Of a stretch of 64,000 nucleotides of DNA, positions 52,625-61,594 are shown piece by piece. This stretch comes from Sphingosinicella sp. BN140058 (GTDB taxonomy: Bacteria; Pseudomonadota; Alphaproteobacteria; Sphingomonadales; Sphingomonadaceae). The stretch's first letter is position 1; each line of letters begins with the position of its first letter. The notes under the pieces are model-generated. The model saw only the letters and a list, made by a program, of their open reading frames with translations. It was not told the DNA's origin and ran no database searches. The translations under genes and the position numbers were made by a program. Location of the stretch: the NCBI RefSeq assembly GCF_004135585.1, contig NZ_CP035501.1, positions 4,411,501 through 4,475,500 of the forward strand, read 5' to 3'.

Positions 52625-53368
52625 ATGGCCAGTCTTCCGCAGCCGACGAAAATCGACATCGGCAGGGTCATCCAGGGCGGCGTCAGCGCGATCGAAGCCA
52701 ATGCGCCGGCCTACTTCCTTGCCTCCCTCCTGCTCGCCGGCATCCCCACCTTCCTGGTCTACTTTCTCGTCGATCAGGGGGTGGAATCGTTCAGTGTCGC
52801 AGCGATCACGTTGGCGGTGGTCTCCGGTTTCGTAACCTTCGTCAGTACCTATTTGCTGCAGGCCGCGTTGACCCGATCCGCGATCCTGACCCTGAGCGGC
52901 AGCCCGGCCGACGTCCGTGGCAGCGTCATCGCCTCGCTGCGCATGGTGCTGCCGATGATCGGACTCGCGATCCTCTCAGGACTGGGTATCGTCGCGGGTC
53001 TGGCCCTTCTCATCGTTCCGGGCATCATGCTCTACGTCGCCTGGGCAGTCGCGGTTCCGGTGCTCGTGCACGAGCGGACGGGCATCGTCGAAAGCCTCAG
53101 CCGAAGCGCCGAACTGACCAAGGGCTCGCGATGGATGATCTTTGCCCTGCTCCTCCTCTATCTCTTTGCCTCGGCTGCGTTCGAGGCCATGGTTGCGCGC
53201 ATGGGCACTGCAGATCTTCAGTCGCCGCTCACCACCGCATTGCTGAACGGGTTTTCGGCCGCTGTGACCACGCTGATCGGGGCAGCCATGCTCGCCAGCC
53301 TGTATCTGGAACTCCGCATGGTCAAGGAAGGCGCGAGCACGGACGAACTCGCGGCAATCTTCGCCTGA
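52625..53368 (+). CDS. Membrane protein with glycerophosphodiesterase-type membrane domain
   Basis: A 247-residue inner-membrane protein with about six helices, and the segment GIVAGLALLIVPGIMLYVAWAVAVPVLVHERTGIVESLSRSAELTKGSRW, which is the pattern of the YciC / GDPD membrane-domain group. Enzyme domain absent. The ATG at 52625 gives the natural start. Divergent from the DUF4129 gene and 11 bp upstream of the M48 gene, so part of the same transcript as the latter. Confidence 0.75.
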   Translation: MASLPQPTKIDIGRVIQGGVSAIEANAPAYFLASLLLAGIPTFLVYFLVDQGVESFSVAAITLAVVSGFVTFVSTYLLQAALTRSAILTLSGSPADVRGSVIASLRMVLPMIGLAILSGLGIVAGLALLIVPGIMLYVAWAVAVPVLVHERTGIVESLSRSAELTKGSRWMIFALLLLYLFASAAFEAMVARMGTADLQSPLTTALLNGFSAAVTTLIGAAMLASLYLELRMVKEGASTDELAAIFA

Positions 53369-53379
53369 GCGGAAGAGTC

Positions 53380-54864
53380 ATGACGCAACCGGATCGGTCG
53401 CGGAGCGTCCGTAGCCCCATGCGTCATACTCTCCTTCTGCTCGCTTCCGCCTCCCTCCTGCTCGCCGGTTGCGGCGGCGGGTCCAACTCGGCTCCGGCCG
53501 TGACCGACGAGGATCGTGCCGCCGCGGCCGAGCAGCACGAGCAATTGCTCGCCGAGTTCGGCGGCCGTTACGAAGGCGATGAAAGCGCCTATCTGGCCAA
53601 GCTCGGCGGGAAGGTCGCGGCCGCGGCAGGGCTCGACGGACAATGTACCTTCACCCTGGTCAACACGGACGTGGTCAACGCGTTCGCGGTGCCCGGCTGC
53701 TACATCTACGTCACCCGCGGGCTGATGGGCATCGTCGGCAGCGAGGGCGAACTCGCCTCGGTGCTTGCGCACGAGGTCGGCCACATCGTCGGCCAGCACA
53801 GCAAGCGCCAGCAGAAACGGTCTCTGTGGCGCGGACTCGGCGTGCTCGCGGTGCAGGTGCTGACCGGGTCCGAGCGACTGACCCGGATCGCCGGTGAGGC
53901 CGCCACCTTCTTCACCCTCCGTTACTCGCGCAGCCAGGAGTATCAGGCGGACGATCTCGGCCTCGGCTTCCTGCGCCGCGCCGGCTACGATCCTTATGCG
54001 GCCTCCGACATGCTCGGTGCGCTCGCCCGCCAGGAGCAATTCCTGGCCGCCACCCGGGGGCGCGACGAGGCCAGGAGCATCCCGGAATGGGCCCGCACCC
54101 ATCCGCTGACCGGCAATCGGGTGGAGCGGGCGCGGCAAGCGGCGCAAGCCACCGGCGTCGCACCCGATGCTCTGCCTGAATATGAGGAGCGCTATCTCCA
54201 GACTCTCGACGGCCTGCTCTACGGCGACGATCCGCAACAGGGCTTCGTCCTGGGGCGGCGCTTCGCCCACCCGGTCATGCGCATCGGCTTCGAAGCGCCG
54301 CCGGGCTTCACCCTTACCAACAGCCCCCAGGCGATCCTGATCGAAGGTCCCGATGGAATACGCGGCGAGTTCGGCGGCGGCCGGATTCCCGAAGGCGGGC
54401 TGCAAGCCTATGCCGAGGTGCTGCTGCGCCAGCTCCTCGGCGATGCACCCTTTCGGACCGGAGCGGCACGGGCAGAGAGGGTAAACGGCTTGGCTGCCTT
54501 GTTCGTACCAGCCGCCGTTGCGACCCAGAATGGCGAAATCCCAATTTCGATCGCGGTCTACGCTGCGCCGGGCGGCAACGCCTATCATTTCGCGATGGTG
54601 TCGAATGCCCCCGGCGCGGCGCCAGCTGTACTCCATCCGCTATTCCGTTCCTTTCACCTGCTGACGGATGAAGACCTAAGAAGCCTCAAGCCGCGCCGTA
54701 TCGAGGTGATCGTGGCGGGTGCGGGGGACACCGTCGCATCTCTCGCCGGCCGAATGGCCGATCCCGATCGGCTGCCCTTGTTCCTTCTCCTCAACAATCG
54801 CACCGCCGATCAGCCGATCCGGCCCGGCGAGCACGTCAAGATCGTCAGTTTCGCACAGCGCTGA
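53380..54864 (+). CDS. M48 family lipoprotein metalloprotease
   Basis: A 494-residue exported zinc protease. A lipoprotein signal (LLLLASASLLLAGC) precedes the M48 domain with H131-E132-x-x-H135 (HEVGH) and the third ligand at about E187 (EYQADDLG). A C-terminal part (about 300-490) has beta-rich sequence ending with a LysM-like stretch (IEVIVAGAGDTVASLAGRMA, LFLLLNNR). This matches BepA/LoiP-type proteases that maintain outer-membrane proteins. The ATG at 53380 is preceded by GGAAGAG; a second ATG at 53419 gives the same lipobox. Confidence 0.9.
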   Translation: MTQPDRSRSVRSPMRHTLLLLASASLLLAGCGGGSNSAPAVTDEDRAAAAEQHEQLLAEFGGRYEGDESAYLAKLGGKVAAAAGLDGQCTFTLVNTDVVNAFAVPGCYIYVTRGLMGIVGSEGELASVLAHEVGHIVGQHSKRQQKRSLWRGLGVLAVQVLTGSERLTRIAGEAATFFTLRYSRSQEYQADDLGLGFLRRAGYDPYAASDMLGALARQEQFLAATRGRDEARSIPEWARTHPLTGNRVERARQAAQATGVAPDALPEYEERYLQTLDGLLYGDDPQQGFVLGRRFAHPVMRIGFEAPPGFTLTNSPQAILIEGPDGIRGEFGGGRIPEGGLQAYAEVLLRQLLGDAPFRTGAARAERVNGLAALFVPAAVATQNGEIPISIAVYAAPGGNAYHFAMVSNAPGAAPAVLHPLFRSFHLLTDEDLRSLKPRRIEVIVAGAGDTVASLAGRMADPDRLPLFLLLNNRTADQPIRPGEHVKIVSFAQR

Positions 54865-55044
54865 TCAGACGTGCTCGGGCTTGCCCTTGCGCTTGGTCGC
54901 GGCGAGTTCCTCGAGCTGCTTTTCGCTCATCGATTCGGCCATGCTTTTGGACGCCCCTTGCAGCTTGCTCTTCGGGGTGTCGCCGCGTTTGGCGGAAAGT
55001 GCGGCTCCGGCGGCCTTCTGCTGCGCTTTCGATTTGGCAGGCAT
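54865..55044 (-). CDS. DUF3008 family protein, 59 residues
   Basis: A short, highly basic protein (MPAKSKAQQKAAGAALSAKR, then SKSMAESMSEKQLEELAATK) that matches the DUF3008 family throughout. Nearly all charged residues, no hydrophobic segment. Small cytoplasmic protein of unknown function found across proteobacteria. It ends immediately after the M48 gene on the opposite strand. Confidence 0.88.
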   Translation of the reverse strand: MPAKSKAQQKAAGAALSAKRGDTPKSKLQGASKSMAESMSEKQLEELAATKRKGKPEHV

Positions 55045-55127
55045 CGGTGACTCCTCTAACGGCACTCCCGACCGGAACCGACGCGCCCGGCGCGCGGTTC
55101 CTTGGAGACGATTTCAGCGGAGGAACA

Positions 55128-55841
55128 ATGGACGAGATCGAATGGTGGGAGTTCGACTCCGCCAAGGAAATGGCCGAACAGGTCGCCGGCGACATCGGCT
55201 TCGTGATCGAAAGCGCGCTGGAAGCGCACAAGGGCGCGCGTCTGGCGGTGCCGGGCGGCTCGACCCCGGACCTGATCTACGCCGAATTGCTCAAGCGCAA
55301 GGACATCGACTGGACCAAAGTCACCCTGATCCCGACCGACGACCGGCTGGTGCCGCTCGGTGACGGGCTCAGCAACTACCGTAAGCTCGACAGCTTCTTC
55401 GGTGCCAAGAAGGCCGACATCGTAAGCCTGATCGACGAAGCGGCGCTCGACAACCCGCAGGAAGCAGGGCGGCTCGCCGATGCGCGGCTGTCGCTGCTGC
55501 AATGGCCGCTCGATCTCGCCTGCCTCGGCATGGGTGCCGACGGCCACACCGCCAGCATCTTTCCGGGACCGGACTTCGATGCCGCGGTCAATGGACCCCG
55601 CACGCGGCGTGCGATCGGCGTTCGCCCCGATCCTTTGCCGGAGGCGGCACCGGTGCCGCGCGTCACGCTGACCGCACCTGCGCTCGCCTCGGCCCGCACG
55701 GTGATGATCGTGATTTCGGGCGCCGAGAAGCGCCGGGTTCTGGAACAGGCGCTCAAGGAAGGGCCGCTGTCTTCGCATCCGATCGGGCGCGTCGTCTCGG
55801 CCATGGACGTGCCGATCGACATTTACTGGAGCGCCGAGTGA
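55128..55841 (+). CDS. pgl: 6-phosphogluconolactonase
   Basis: Hydrolyses 6-phosphogluconolactone in the pentose phosphate/Entner-Doudoroff route. The 237-residue protein shows the family segments ARLAVPGGSTPDLIYAELL, LIPTDDRLVPLGDGLSNYRKLDSFFG and LACLGMGADGHTASIFPG, with the catalytic GxDGHTAS loop. A GGAGG lies before the ATG at 55128. Edges close on astB on the other strand. Confidence 0.95.
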   Translation: MDEIEWWEFDSAKEMAEQVAGDIGFVIESALEAHKGARLAVPGGSTPDLIYAELLKRKDIDWTKVTLIPTDDRLVPLGDGLSNYRKLDSFFGAKKADIVSLIDEAALDNPQEAGRLADARLSLLQWPLDLACLGMGADGHTASIFPGPDFDAAVNGPRTRRAIGVRPDPLPEAAPVPRVTLTAPALASARTVMIVISGAEKRRVLEQALKEGPLSSHPIGRVVSAMDVPIDIYWSAE

Positions 55842-55857
55842 GGCGCCGTGCGGGAGC

Positions 55858-57105
55858 TCAGATGAGCTCCCGCAGGCCTATCTCCTCGTAAAGGGCCGCG
55901 CGGGCGCGCTCCATCTGCGTCCAGATCGCGGGCTCCCGCAATTGATCGGGCGCCATTGCCTCCGGCCAATGCTGGGCGATCACGCCCGCGATGCGGTCCA
56001 GCTTTGCCTCGTCGACGAGGAAGCGGGGGTCGATACACTCCGGCTCCGCCACCACCCGCAGGCGCAGGCAGGCCGGGCCCCCGCCATTGGCCATCGATTG
56101 GCGGACATCGACGACGAAGATCCGGCGGATCGGGCCGTTGCCGGCGACTTGCGCCTCCAGCCAAGCCCAAACCGTCGGGGTTTCGCGCACCTCGTCCGGC
56201 ACGATCAGCGCCATGCCGCCGGTCGGCAGGGTGACGAGTTGCGCATTGAACAGATAGGAGCGGATCGCGTCTTCGAGGCTGACCGCGCTGGCCGGCACCT
56301 CGACAATCTCGATTTCCGGTATGCGGCGCTTCAGCGCGGCATACAGACTCGGCCGGTCCTCGAATGCCTGCTCGTGGGTGAACAGAACGTTTTCGTTGGC
56401 GACGGCGACGACGTCGTTGTGGAAAGCGCCGGCGGCGATGGCCGCTTCCGACTGACAGGCGAACAAGGTGTGCTCCGGATCGAGACCGTGCAGCCGGGCG
56501 ACGGCGCGGCTGGCTTCTTCATGCTGGCGAACCGGGTAGGCGCCGCCGCGCTGGCCGTAGACGAAAACCTCGATTCCCGGCGCATCGTGGCTGGCGCAGA
56601 GCCGCATGTGATTGGCCGCGCCCTCGTCGCCAAAGGTCGCCGGCACCGGCGGATGGACCGCGAACCGGGTCTCGTCGGCAAAGGCGAGCCGCAACTGGGC
56701 GAGCGTTTCGGGCCATTCGTGGCTGCGATGCGCCATCGTTCGCAGGTTCGCGACGGTGAGATGACAGCAGCCATCGGTACAATCGGGCGCCGGCGAGACG
56801 GTGGCGGCATTGGCGGCCCACATCGCCGAAGCGGAGAATGCGGCCGCGCGCAACGAGGGCGGCACCGTGCCGACATCGGTTCCGAGTTCGCCGAGCCAAG
56901 CCCGGTCCGGCCGGCGATGCGGGAGCAAGATCCCCTGCGCGAGGCCGAGACGGAGATTGTGGCGCATCTTCGCCACCCCCTGCAGCGCGGCGGCGCGTGG
57001 GTGCGAGACCAGCCCCTTGTTGCTGGCCGAGGCGACGTTGCCGAGGCTCAGGCCCGAATAATTGTGACTGGGCCCGATGATCCCGTCGAAGTTGATCTCG
57101 CGCAT
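55858..57105 (-). CDS. astB: N-succinylarginine dihydrolase
   Basis: Second step of the arginine succinyltransferase pathway, converting N-succinylarginine to N-succinylornithine, CO2 and ammonia. The 415-residue protein has the family landmarks FDGIIGPSHNYSGLSLGNVAS, LWAANAATVSPAPDC-like sequence, HNDVVAVANENVLFTHEQAF and ANGGGPACLRLRV with the catalytic Cys in GGPACLR. Third gene of M20 hydrolase-astA-astB, 3 bp after astA. astC, astD and astE are not in the window. Confidence 0.96.
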   Translation of the reverse strand: MREINFDGIIGPSHNYSGLSLGNVASASNKGLVSHPRAAALQGVAKMRHNLRLGLAQGILLPHRRPDRAWLGELGTDVGTVPPSLRAAAFSASAMWAANAATVSPAPDCTDGCCHLTVANLRTMAHRSHEWPETLAQLRLAFADETRFAVHPPVPATFGDEGAANHMRLCASHDAPGIEVFVYGQRGGAYPVRQHEEASRAVARLHGLDPEHTLFACQSEAAIAAGAFHNDVVAVANENVLFTHEQAFEDRPSLYAALKRRIPEIEIVEVPASAVSLEDAIRSYLFNAQLVTLPTGGMALIVPDEVRETPTVWAWLEAQVAGNGPIRRIFVVDVRQSMANGGGPACLRLRVVAEPECIDPRFLVDEAKLDRIAGVIAQHWPEAMAPDQLREPAIWTQMERARAALYEEIGLRELI

Positions 57106-57108
57106 CGC

Positions 57109-58128
57109 TCAGCGGCTCATCGCCAGGAAGCTGTCTCCGGGGGCGATGCCGAGCATCTCGGCAGTCCTGCGGCTGACCGAGGCCTTCCCTTCCGCCGAAA
57201 GCTGCACGGTGGCGCAGCAGGCGCGAAAATCCTCCATTCGCCCCGCCGCGAGCATTTCCGGATGACCCTCGACCTCGTCCGCGACGGCGTCGAGCGTCAG
57301 CAGGCGTGACTCGCGAATGGTCCGGATCTGATCGGTCGGTGCCAGCATCGTTGGACCGCCGTCGAAGATGTCGACGTAGCAGTCGAAGTGGAAACCCTCA
57401 TTCTCCAGCATCTTCATCGCCGCCCGGCCCTTGGGATGGGGAACGCCGATCACGCTGCGCGCGCTTTCCGGCAGCATCGCCGTGTAGATCGGTGTCTTCG
57501 GCATCAGATCGGCAATGAACTGGGTGCCGTGGGCGGCGTTGAATTCATCCGCTTCCTGGAAGTTCATCGCGAAGAACTTGCCGGCGATCGCATCCCAGAA
57601 GGGGGAGCCGCCGCTCTCGTCGATCACGCCGCGAAGCTCAGCCAGCACGCGGCGGCCGAACCGCTCGCGATGCAGCTTGATGAAAAGATAGCGGCTGCGG
57701 GCGAGCAGCAGGCCGAGCCCGCCGGCGCGCTCGCCGGGGTGGAGGAACAATCCGCCCACTTCCGACGAGCCTTCGAGATCGGTGGAGAGGTTCAGCAACT
57801 GGGCGCGGAAGGTCTTGCCGAGCGCCTTCGACGTCTGGGTCAGAGTGCCGATCCGGTAACTGTAGAAGGGCGCATGGACTCCAACCATGCCGAACACCTG
57901 GCAGGTACCCCGGATCTGCCCGGTCTCGACATTCTCGAGCACGAACAGGAACATGTCGTCGCTCGGCTCGTCGCCCTCGCGCTCGAACGATTTCTGCGAG
58001 CGGACGATCTTGTCGACGAGTGCGCCGCGATCGGGCGGGAGATTGGTAAAACCGCCGCCGGTCAGCTTCGCCATCTCGTAAATGGCCTGGAAATCGTCAT
58101 TGCCCGCCGGGCGCACGCGAAAGCTCAC
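57109..58128 (-). CDS. astA: Arginine N-succinyltransferase
   Basis: First step of the AST pathway, transferring succinyl from succinyl-CoA to arginine. The 339-residue protein contains FRVRPAGNDDFQAIYEMAK, SSEVGGLFLHPGERAGGLGLLLARSRYLF and a GNAT-like core. The GTG at 58128 overlaps the upstream hydrolase stop by 4 bp and has GGGGAGGAATT ahead. Cotranscribed with astB. Confidence 0.95.
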   Translation of the reverse strand: MSFRVRPAGNDDFQAIYEMAKLTGGGFTNLPPDRGALVDKIVRSQKSFEREGDEPSDDMFLFVLENVETGQIRGTCQVFGMVGVHAPFYSYRIGTLTQTSKALGKTFRAQLLNLSTDLEGSSEVGGLFLHPGERAGGLGLLLARSRYLFIKLHRERFGRRVLAELRGVIDESGGSPFWDAIAGKFFAMNFQEADEFNAAHGTQFIADLMPKTPIYTAMLPESARSVIGVPHPKGRAAMKMLENEGFHFDCYVDIFDGGPTMLAPTDQIRTIRESRLLTLDAVADEVEGHPEMLAAGRMEDFRACCATVQLSAEGKASVSRRTAEMLGIAPGDSFLAMSR

Positions 58129-59336
58129 AATTCCTCCCCTGTTGCGAGCCTGAGCAGAGCCAGCGCAGACAATTGGGCGCGCTCCTCCAGGCTCTTCACG
58201 ATCAGATATTCGTCGGCCGAGTGAATGGCGCCGCCGCGGACACCCATCGTGTCGACCACCGGCACGCCGCAGGCGGCGATGTTGTTGCCGTCGCATACTC
58301 CGCCGGTTGCGCGCCAGGCGATATCCTGTCCGAGATCGGCACCGCATATCCGGACCAGCCCGAACAGCCGCGCGGCGGCCGCGTCGAGCGGCTTGGGCGG
58401 CCGGCCGAAGCCGCCATGAACATGGACGATGACATCATGTTCTGCGGCAATGGCATCGACCGCACCCGCCAGCGCCGCCTCCGCTGCGGCCTGTTTCTCG
58501 CGGGTTTCCGGCCGCATGTTGACCCGCAGGATGGCGAGATCGGGGACGACATTGTTGGGGCTGCCGCCGTCGATCTTCGCCGGGTTGATCGAGAGGCCGG
58601 GCGCTCGTGCCGCCGCCAATCGCACGGCGAGATCGGCCGCCGCGACCAGAGCATTGCGTCCCTCTTCGGGATTGCGGCCGGCATGGGCGCTCCGACCGCG
58701 GACGACGATCGAGAAGTTGCCGCTGCCGGGACGGGCGCCGGCGAGCGTGCCGTCGGGCAGCGCCGCCGGTTCGTAGGTGAAGGCGGCGCGCTTGCCACGC
58801 GCGGCGGCGGAGATCAGGGCCGCCGAACCCGGCGAGCCGACCTCTTCGTCGGAATTGATCACGATCTCGTAGCCGAGCTTCGCCGCCGACGGCGCGTCCT
58901 CGATCGCCTTGAGCGCGGCTAGCATCACCGCGAGTCCGCCTTTCATGTCGGCGACGCCGGGGCCGCCGAGCACGCCCTCTTCACGCCAGGCGACGGCCTG
59001 GAACGGATGATCCGGGCCGAATACCGTGTCCATATGACCGGTGAGCAGCAGCTGCACCGGCGCATCCGGCCGCACCACCAGATGGAGGTTGCGACCGTGC
59101 TCGATCGCGCGGGCGGTGCCGTCGGCATCGACGGCTTCCGCCGGGGCAGGGGGCAGGAGAGACAGAGTGCCCGGCAGCGCGGAGAAGGCGTCGGCGAGGG
59201 TCTCGGCGATCCTGCGTAGCCCCTCGAGATTGCGCGAGCCGCTGTTGATCGCCGCCCAGGCCGTCACCTGGTCGAGCATCGGCTCGGCGGCGCAGCGCGC
59301 AATCGCGTCGCGCTCGATGGTCGTCAGCCCCCGCAT
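58125..59336 (-). CDS. M20 family metallohydrolase, first gene of the ast operon
   Basis: A 403-residue di-zinc hydrolase with the M20 motifs: LTGHMDTVFG (metal ligands), GPGVADMKGG with bridging Asp, NSDEEVGS catalytic Glu pair, and HSADEYL near the end. This is closest to the carboxypeptidase G2/ArgE-like branch. Encoded upstream of astA with overlapping stop and start. In this position it could replace AstE (succinylglutamate desuccinylase) or process N-acyl amino acids; the ast linkage is seen, the function is inferred. Confidence 0.85.
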   Translation of the reverse strand: MRGLTTIERDAIARCAAEPMLDQVTAWAAINSGSRNLEGLRRIAETLADAFSALPGTLSLLPPAPAEAVDADGTARAIEHGRNLHLVVRPDAPVQLLLTGHMDTVFGPDHPFQAVAWREEGVLGGPGVADMKGGLAVMLAALKAIEDAPSAAKLGYEIVINSDEEVGSPGSAALISAAARGKRAAFTYEPAALPDGTLAGARPGSGNFSIVVRGRSAHAGRNPEEGRNALVAAADLAVRLAAARAPGLSINPAKIDGGSPNNVVPDLAILRVNMRPETREKQAAAEAALAGAVDAIAAEHDVIVHVHGGFGRPPKPLDAAAARLFGLVRICGADLGQDIAWRATGGVCDGNNIAACGVPVVDTMGVRGGAIHSADEYLIVKSLEERAQLSALALLRLATGEEL

Positions 59337-59392
59337 CGCCCCGCTCTAGCCAACCGGCGCGGCGGAGTACAGGTGGCGTCCGTGCCCTACGC

Positions 59393-59884
59393 TCAGCGCA
59401 GCCATTCGCGAAAGGCGTGCAGCACCTTTTCGTACAGGTCGCGCTTGAACGGCACGATCATCGCCGGCAGCGTTTCCGGGTCGGCCCAGCGCCAGGCGCG
59501 GAACTCGGGATGCTCGGTCTCGATGTCGATGTCCGAATCTTCGCCCCGGAAGCGGCAAAGGAACCAATGCTGGCGCTGGCCGCGCCATTTGCCCTTCCAC
59601 AGCTTGCCGACCAGATCCTCGGGCAAATCGTAGAGCAGGACTTCGGGCGCGCGCGCGATCACTTCCACCTTGTCGCGTGTGATCCCGGTCTCCTCCTCGA
59701 GTTCCCGCAGCGCGCCGTCTTCGGCGTCTTCGCCATCGTCGAGGCCGCCCTGCGGCATCTGCCATGCCTCGAGCGTCGAATCGAGACGCTGCGCTACGAA
59801 CACCTGGTTTTCGCGGTTGATCAGCATCACGCCTGCGCCGGGGCGATAAGGGAGCGTCTCCCGGTCCGGTGTTGCGCTGCTCAT
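59393..59884 (-). CDS. rppH: RNA pyrophosphohydrolase (Nudix)
   Basis: Removes pyrophosphate from 5' RNA ends to start decay. The 163-residue protein has LPYRPGAGVMLINRENQVFVAQRLD, the Nudix box GGLDDGEDAEDGALRELEEETGI, and GKWRGQRQHWFLCRF as in alphaproteobacterial RppH. The ATG overlaps the stop of the upstream alpha/beta-hydrolase gene by 4 bp (ATGA). Confidence 0.94.
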   Translation of the reverse strand: MSSATPDRETLPYRPGAGVMLINRENQVFVAQRLDSTLEAWQMPQGGLDDGEDAEDGALRELEEETGITRDKVEVIARAPEVLLYDLPEDLVGKLWKGKWRGQRQHWFLCRFRGEDSDIDIETEHPEFRAWRWADPETLPAMIVPFKRDLYEKVLHAFREWLR

Positions 59885-60840
59885 TGTGCCTGTGCCTCCT
59901 CGATGATCCGCTTCATCGCTGCGATCGCCTCCGTGACGTCGTCCTGCGACGAGGGGATCGCCTTGCGAAGCGAGATGAAGCCGTGGATGTTCCCCGCTGC
60001 TTCCCGGAACACGGTCTCCACGCCGGCCTTGACCAAGGCGGCCGCATAAGCGCGGCCCTGATCCCGGATCGGATCCAGGCCTGCGGTCAGGATCAGGCTC
60101 GGCGGCATTCCGGCCTGATCCTTCAGCAACGGCGCATAACGCCAGTCGTTCGTGTCGGCGCGATAGCAGTCCGTGAACCAGTCCATGTCGCTGCGGGTCA
60201 GCAGATAGCCTTCCGAAAATTCGCGGAAGCTCGGATAATGGCCGGCCGGATCGGCGGCCGGATAGATCGCCCATTGCGCGAGCACGGGAATGGGTGCGGG
60301 CGCGTCGCGCAGTGCCATGCTGACGACGATCGCGAGATTGCCGCCGGCGCTGTCGCCGCAGGGGATGAGGCTGGTGACGCTGCGGCCGAGTTGATCCGGA
60401 TTGGCCGCGGCCCAGCGCGCGGCCGCGATGCAATCCTCGGGGGCGGCGGGAAAGGGGTGCTCGGGTGCGAGGCGGTAATCGACAGCGAGTACCGGCAGAT
60501 CGAGCGCGATGGCGAGCGAAGTGCAGAAAGGCTCGTGCGTGTAGAGATCGCCAAGCACGAAGCCGCCGCCATGGAAGAACAGCAGCATCGGACCCGGCGG
60601 ACGAGTCCCGCGTGCGTCGTACAGACGGAGCGGGATGTCGCCGTCCGGGCCGGGGCAGGACATGTCGCGGATCAGCGCAAGCCTTTCGGCCTTCGCATCC
60701 GCGACATCGCGCGACTTGCGGAGCATCTCGCGCGCCGTGGCAAGGCCGGCCTCGTTGCTGCGCGGCCCGGGAAGAGCGTTGAGGAAATCGAGAAAGGCGC
60801 GGACGTCGGGACGAACGACGGGTTCGGCAGGTGGGCTCAA
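59881..60840 (-). CDS. Alpha/beta-hydrolase, hormone-sensitive-lipase type
   Basis: A 319-residue soluble hydrolase with the HSL-family oxyanion motif FFHGGGFVLGD, nucleophile elbow CGDSAGGNL, aspartate near LDPIRDQG, and histidine near GNIHGF. It would hydrolyse short acyl esters. Coupled by a 4-bp overlap to rppH downstream; no functional link with RNA decay is evident. ATG at 60840. Confidence 0.9.
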   Translation of the reverse strand: MSPPAEPVVRPDVRAFLDFLNALPGPRSNEAGLATAREMLRKSRDVADAKAERLALIRDMSCPGPDGDIPLRLYDARGTRPPGPMLLFFHGGGFVLGDLYTHEPFCTSLAIALDLPVLAVDYRLAPEHPFPAAPEDCIAAARWAAANPDQLGRSVTSLIPCGDSAGGNLAIVVSMALRDAPAPIPVLAQWAIYPAADPAGHYPSFREFSEGYLLTRSDMDWFTDCYRADTNDWRYAPLLKDQAGMPPSLILTAGLDPIRDQGRAYAAALVKAGVETVFREAAGNIHGFISLRKAIPSSQDDVTEAIAAMKRIIEEAQAQ

Positions 60841-61177
60841 CCAGGCAGCTCCGGGCAGGGACGCCGCGAGGGCGCCGGGAATTGGGCCGACACTAGGAAG
60901 GACGGCACATCGCGTCCACTGCAGCGATTCCGGATGGCCGGCAACAGGGTGCCCGCATGGGCGGACCGAGGCGCGCTAATGGGGGGAGCTGCCTCGGCCC
61001 TGACCGACCAGCGAACAGGGGTGATCGGGTCGGCTGCGCGTCCCTTGGCCGATTCAGGCCGGCACTTCCATACAGGACGATCACCGTATCGATGTTTCGG
61101 TCCGGATCAGGGACGGTAGGGCGACGATCCGCTTTGCCCCACCCGCTCAGCTCAAGCTCGGCGTCGGGTCGAGCCCA
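60841..61177. other. Intergenic region without recognised gene
   Basis: A 337-bp stretch between the hydrolase start and the end of the next gene on the same strand. I see a weak GAGGC...GCCTC inverted repeat and no open frame with coding character or ribosome-binding site. Confidence 0.5.
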
Positions 61178-61408
61178 TCAGGCGGTTTCGAGGATCGTCG
61201 CCCGCGTGCGGTGGAGCGGGGCACAACGCTCGATCCAGGCGAGCTCCATCTCGCGCCCCGATTCGGCGAGCTGCTGGGCGCGGCGCATGTGCAATGCGCT
61301 GAGCTTCAGATGCGCACTGGCAACCTCGGAGCGGTCGGCACGATAGGCTGCGTCGAGCTCCGCGCGGGCGCGCGCCACGTGGAAATCCTTGTCTTCGGAG
61401 ATCAGCAC
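61178..61408 (-). CDS. Hypothetical small helical protein, 76 residues
   Basis: An all-helical, charged 76-residue protein (VLISEDKDFHVARARAELDA, then EVASAHLKLSALHMRRAQQL) lacking a membrane segment. The GTG at 61408 has CGGGAGAG upstream. Similar short proteins occur singly in sphingomonads. No family assigned; function unknown. Confidence 0.65.
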   Translation of the reverse strand: MLISEDKDFHVARARAELDAAYRADRSEVASAHLKLSALHMRRAQQLAESGREMELAWIERCAPLHRTRATILETA

Positions 61409-61474
61409 AAACACTCTCCCGATAAATGGAGCGGTTGTTCGAACATGTTGGCTATAGATGCCGGCGGCCACAGA

Positions 61475-61594
61475 TCAGGCAGGCCGATTGTTCCGCGTTG
61501 CCCAGACCAGCAACCGGGCGAACAGCATCCATCCGCCGATATGTTGATCGGCAAAGTGATCGATCTTCGCCGAATTCGTCCTGTCGTTCAGCAT
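61475..61594 (-). CDS. Microprotein with one membrane helix, 39 residues
   Basis: A short frame, MLNDRTNSAKIDHFADQHIG followed by GWMLFARLLVWATRNNRPA, with a polar N-terminal half and a hydrophobic helix. GGGAG lies 8 bases before the ATG, a well-placed ribosome-binding site. No family assigned. Listed for its signal and hydrophobic pattern. It may share a transcript with the 76-residue gene 66 bp downstream. Confidence 0.5.
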   Translation of the reverse strand: MLNDRTNSAKIDHFADQHIGGWMLFARLLVWATRNNRPA

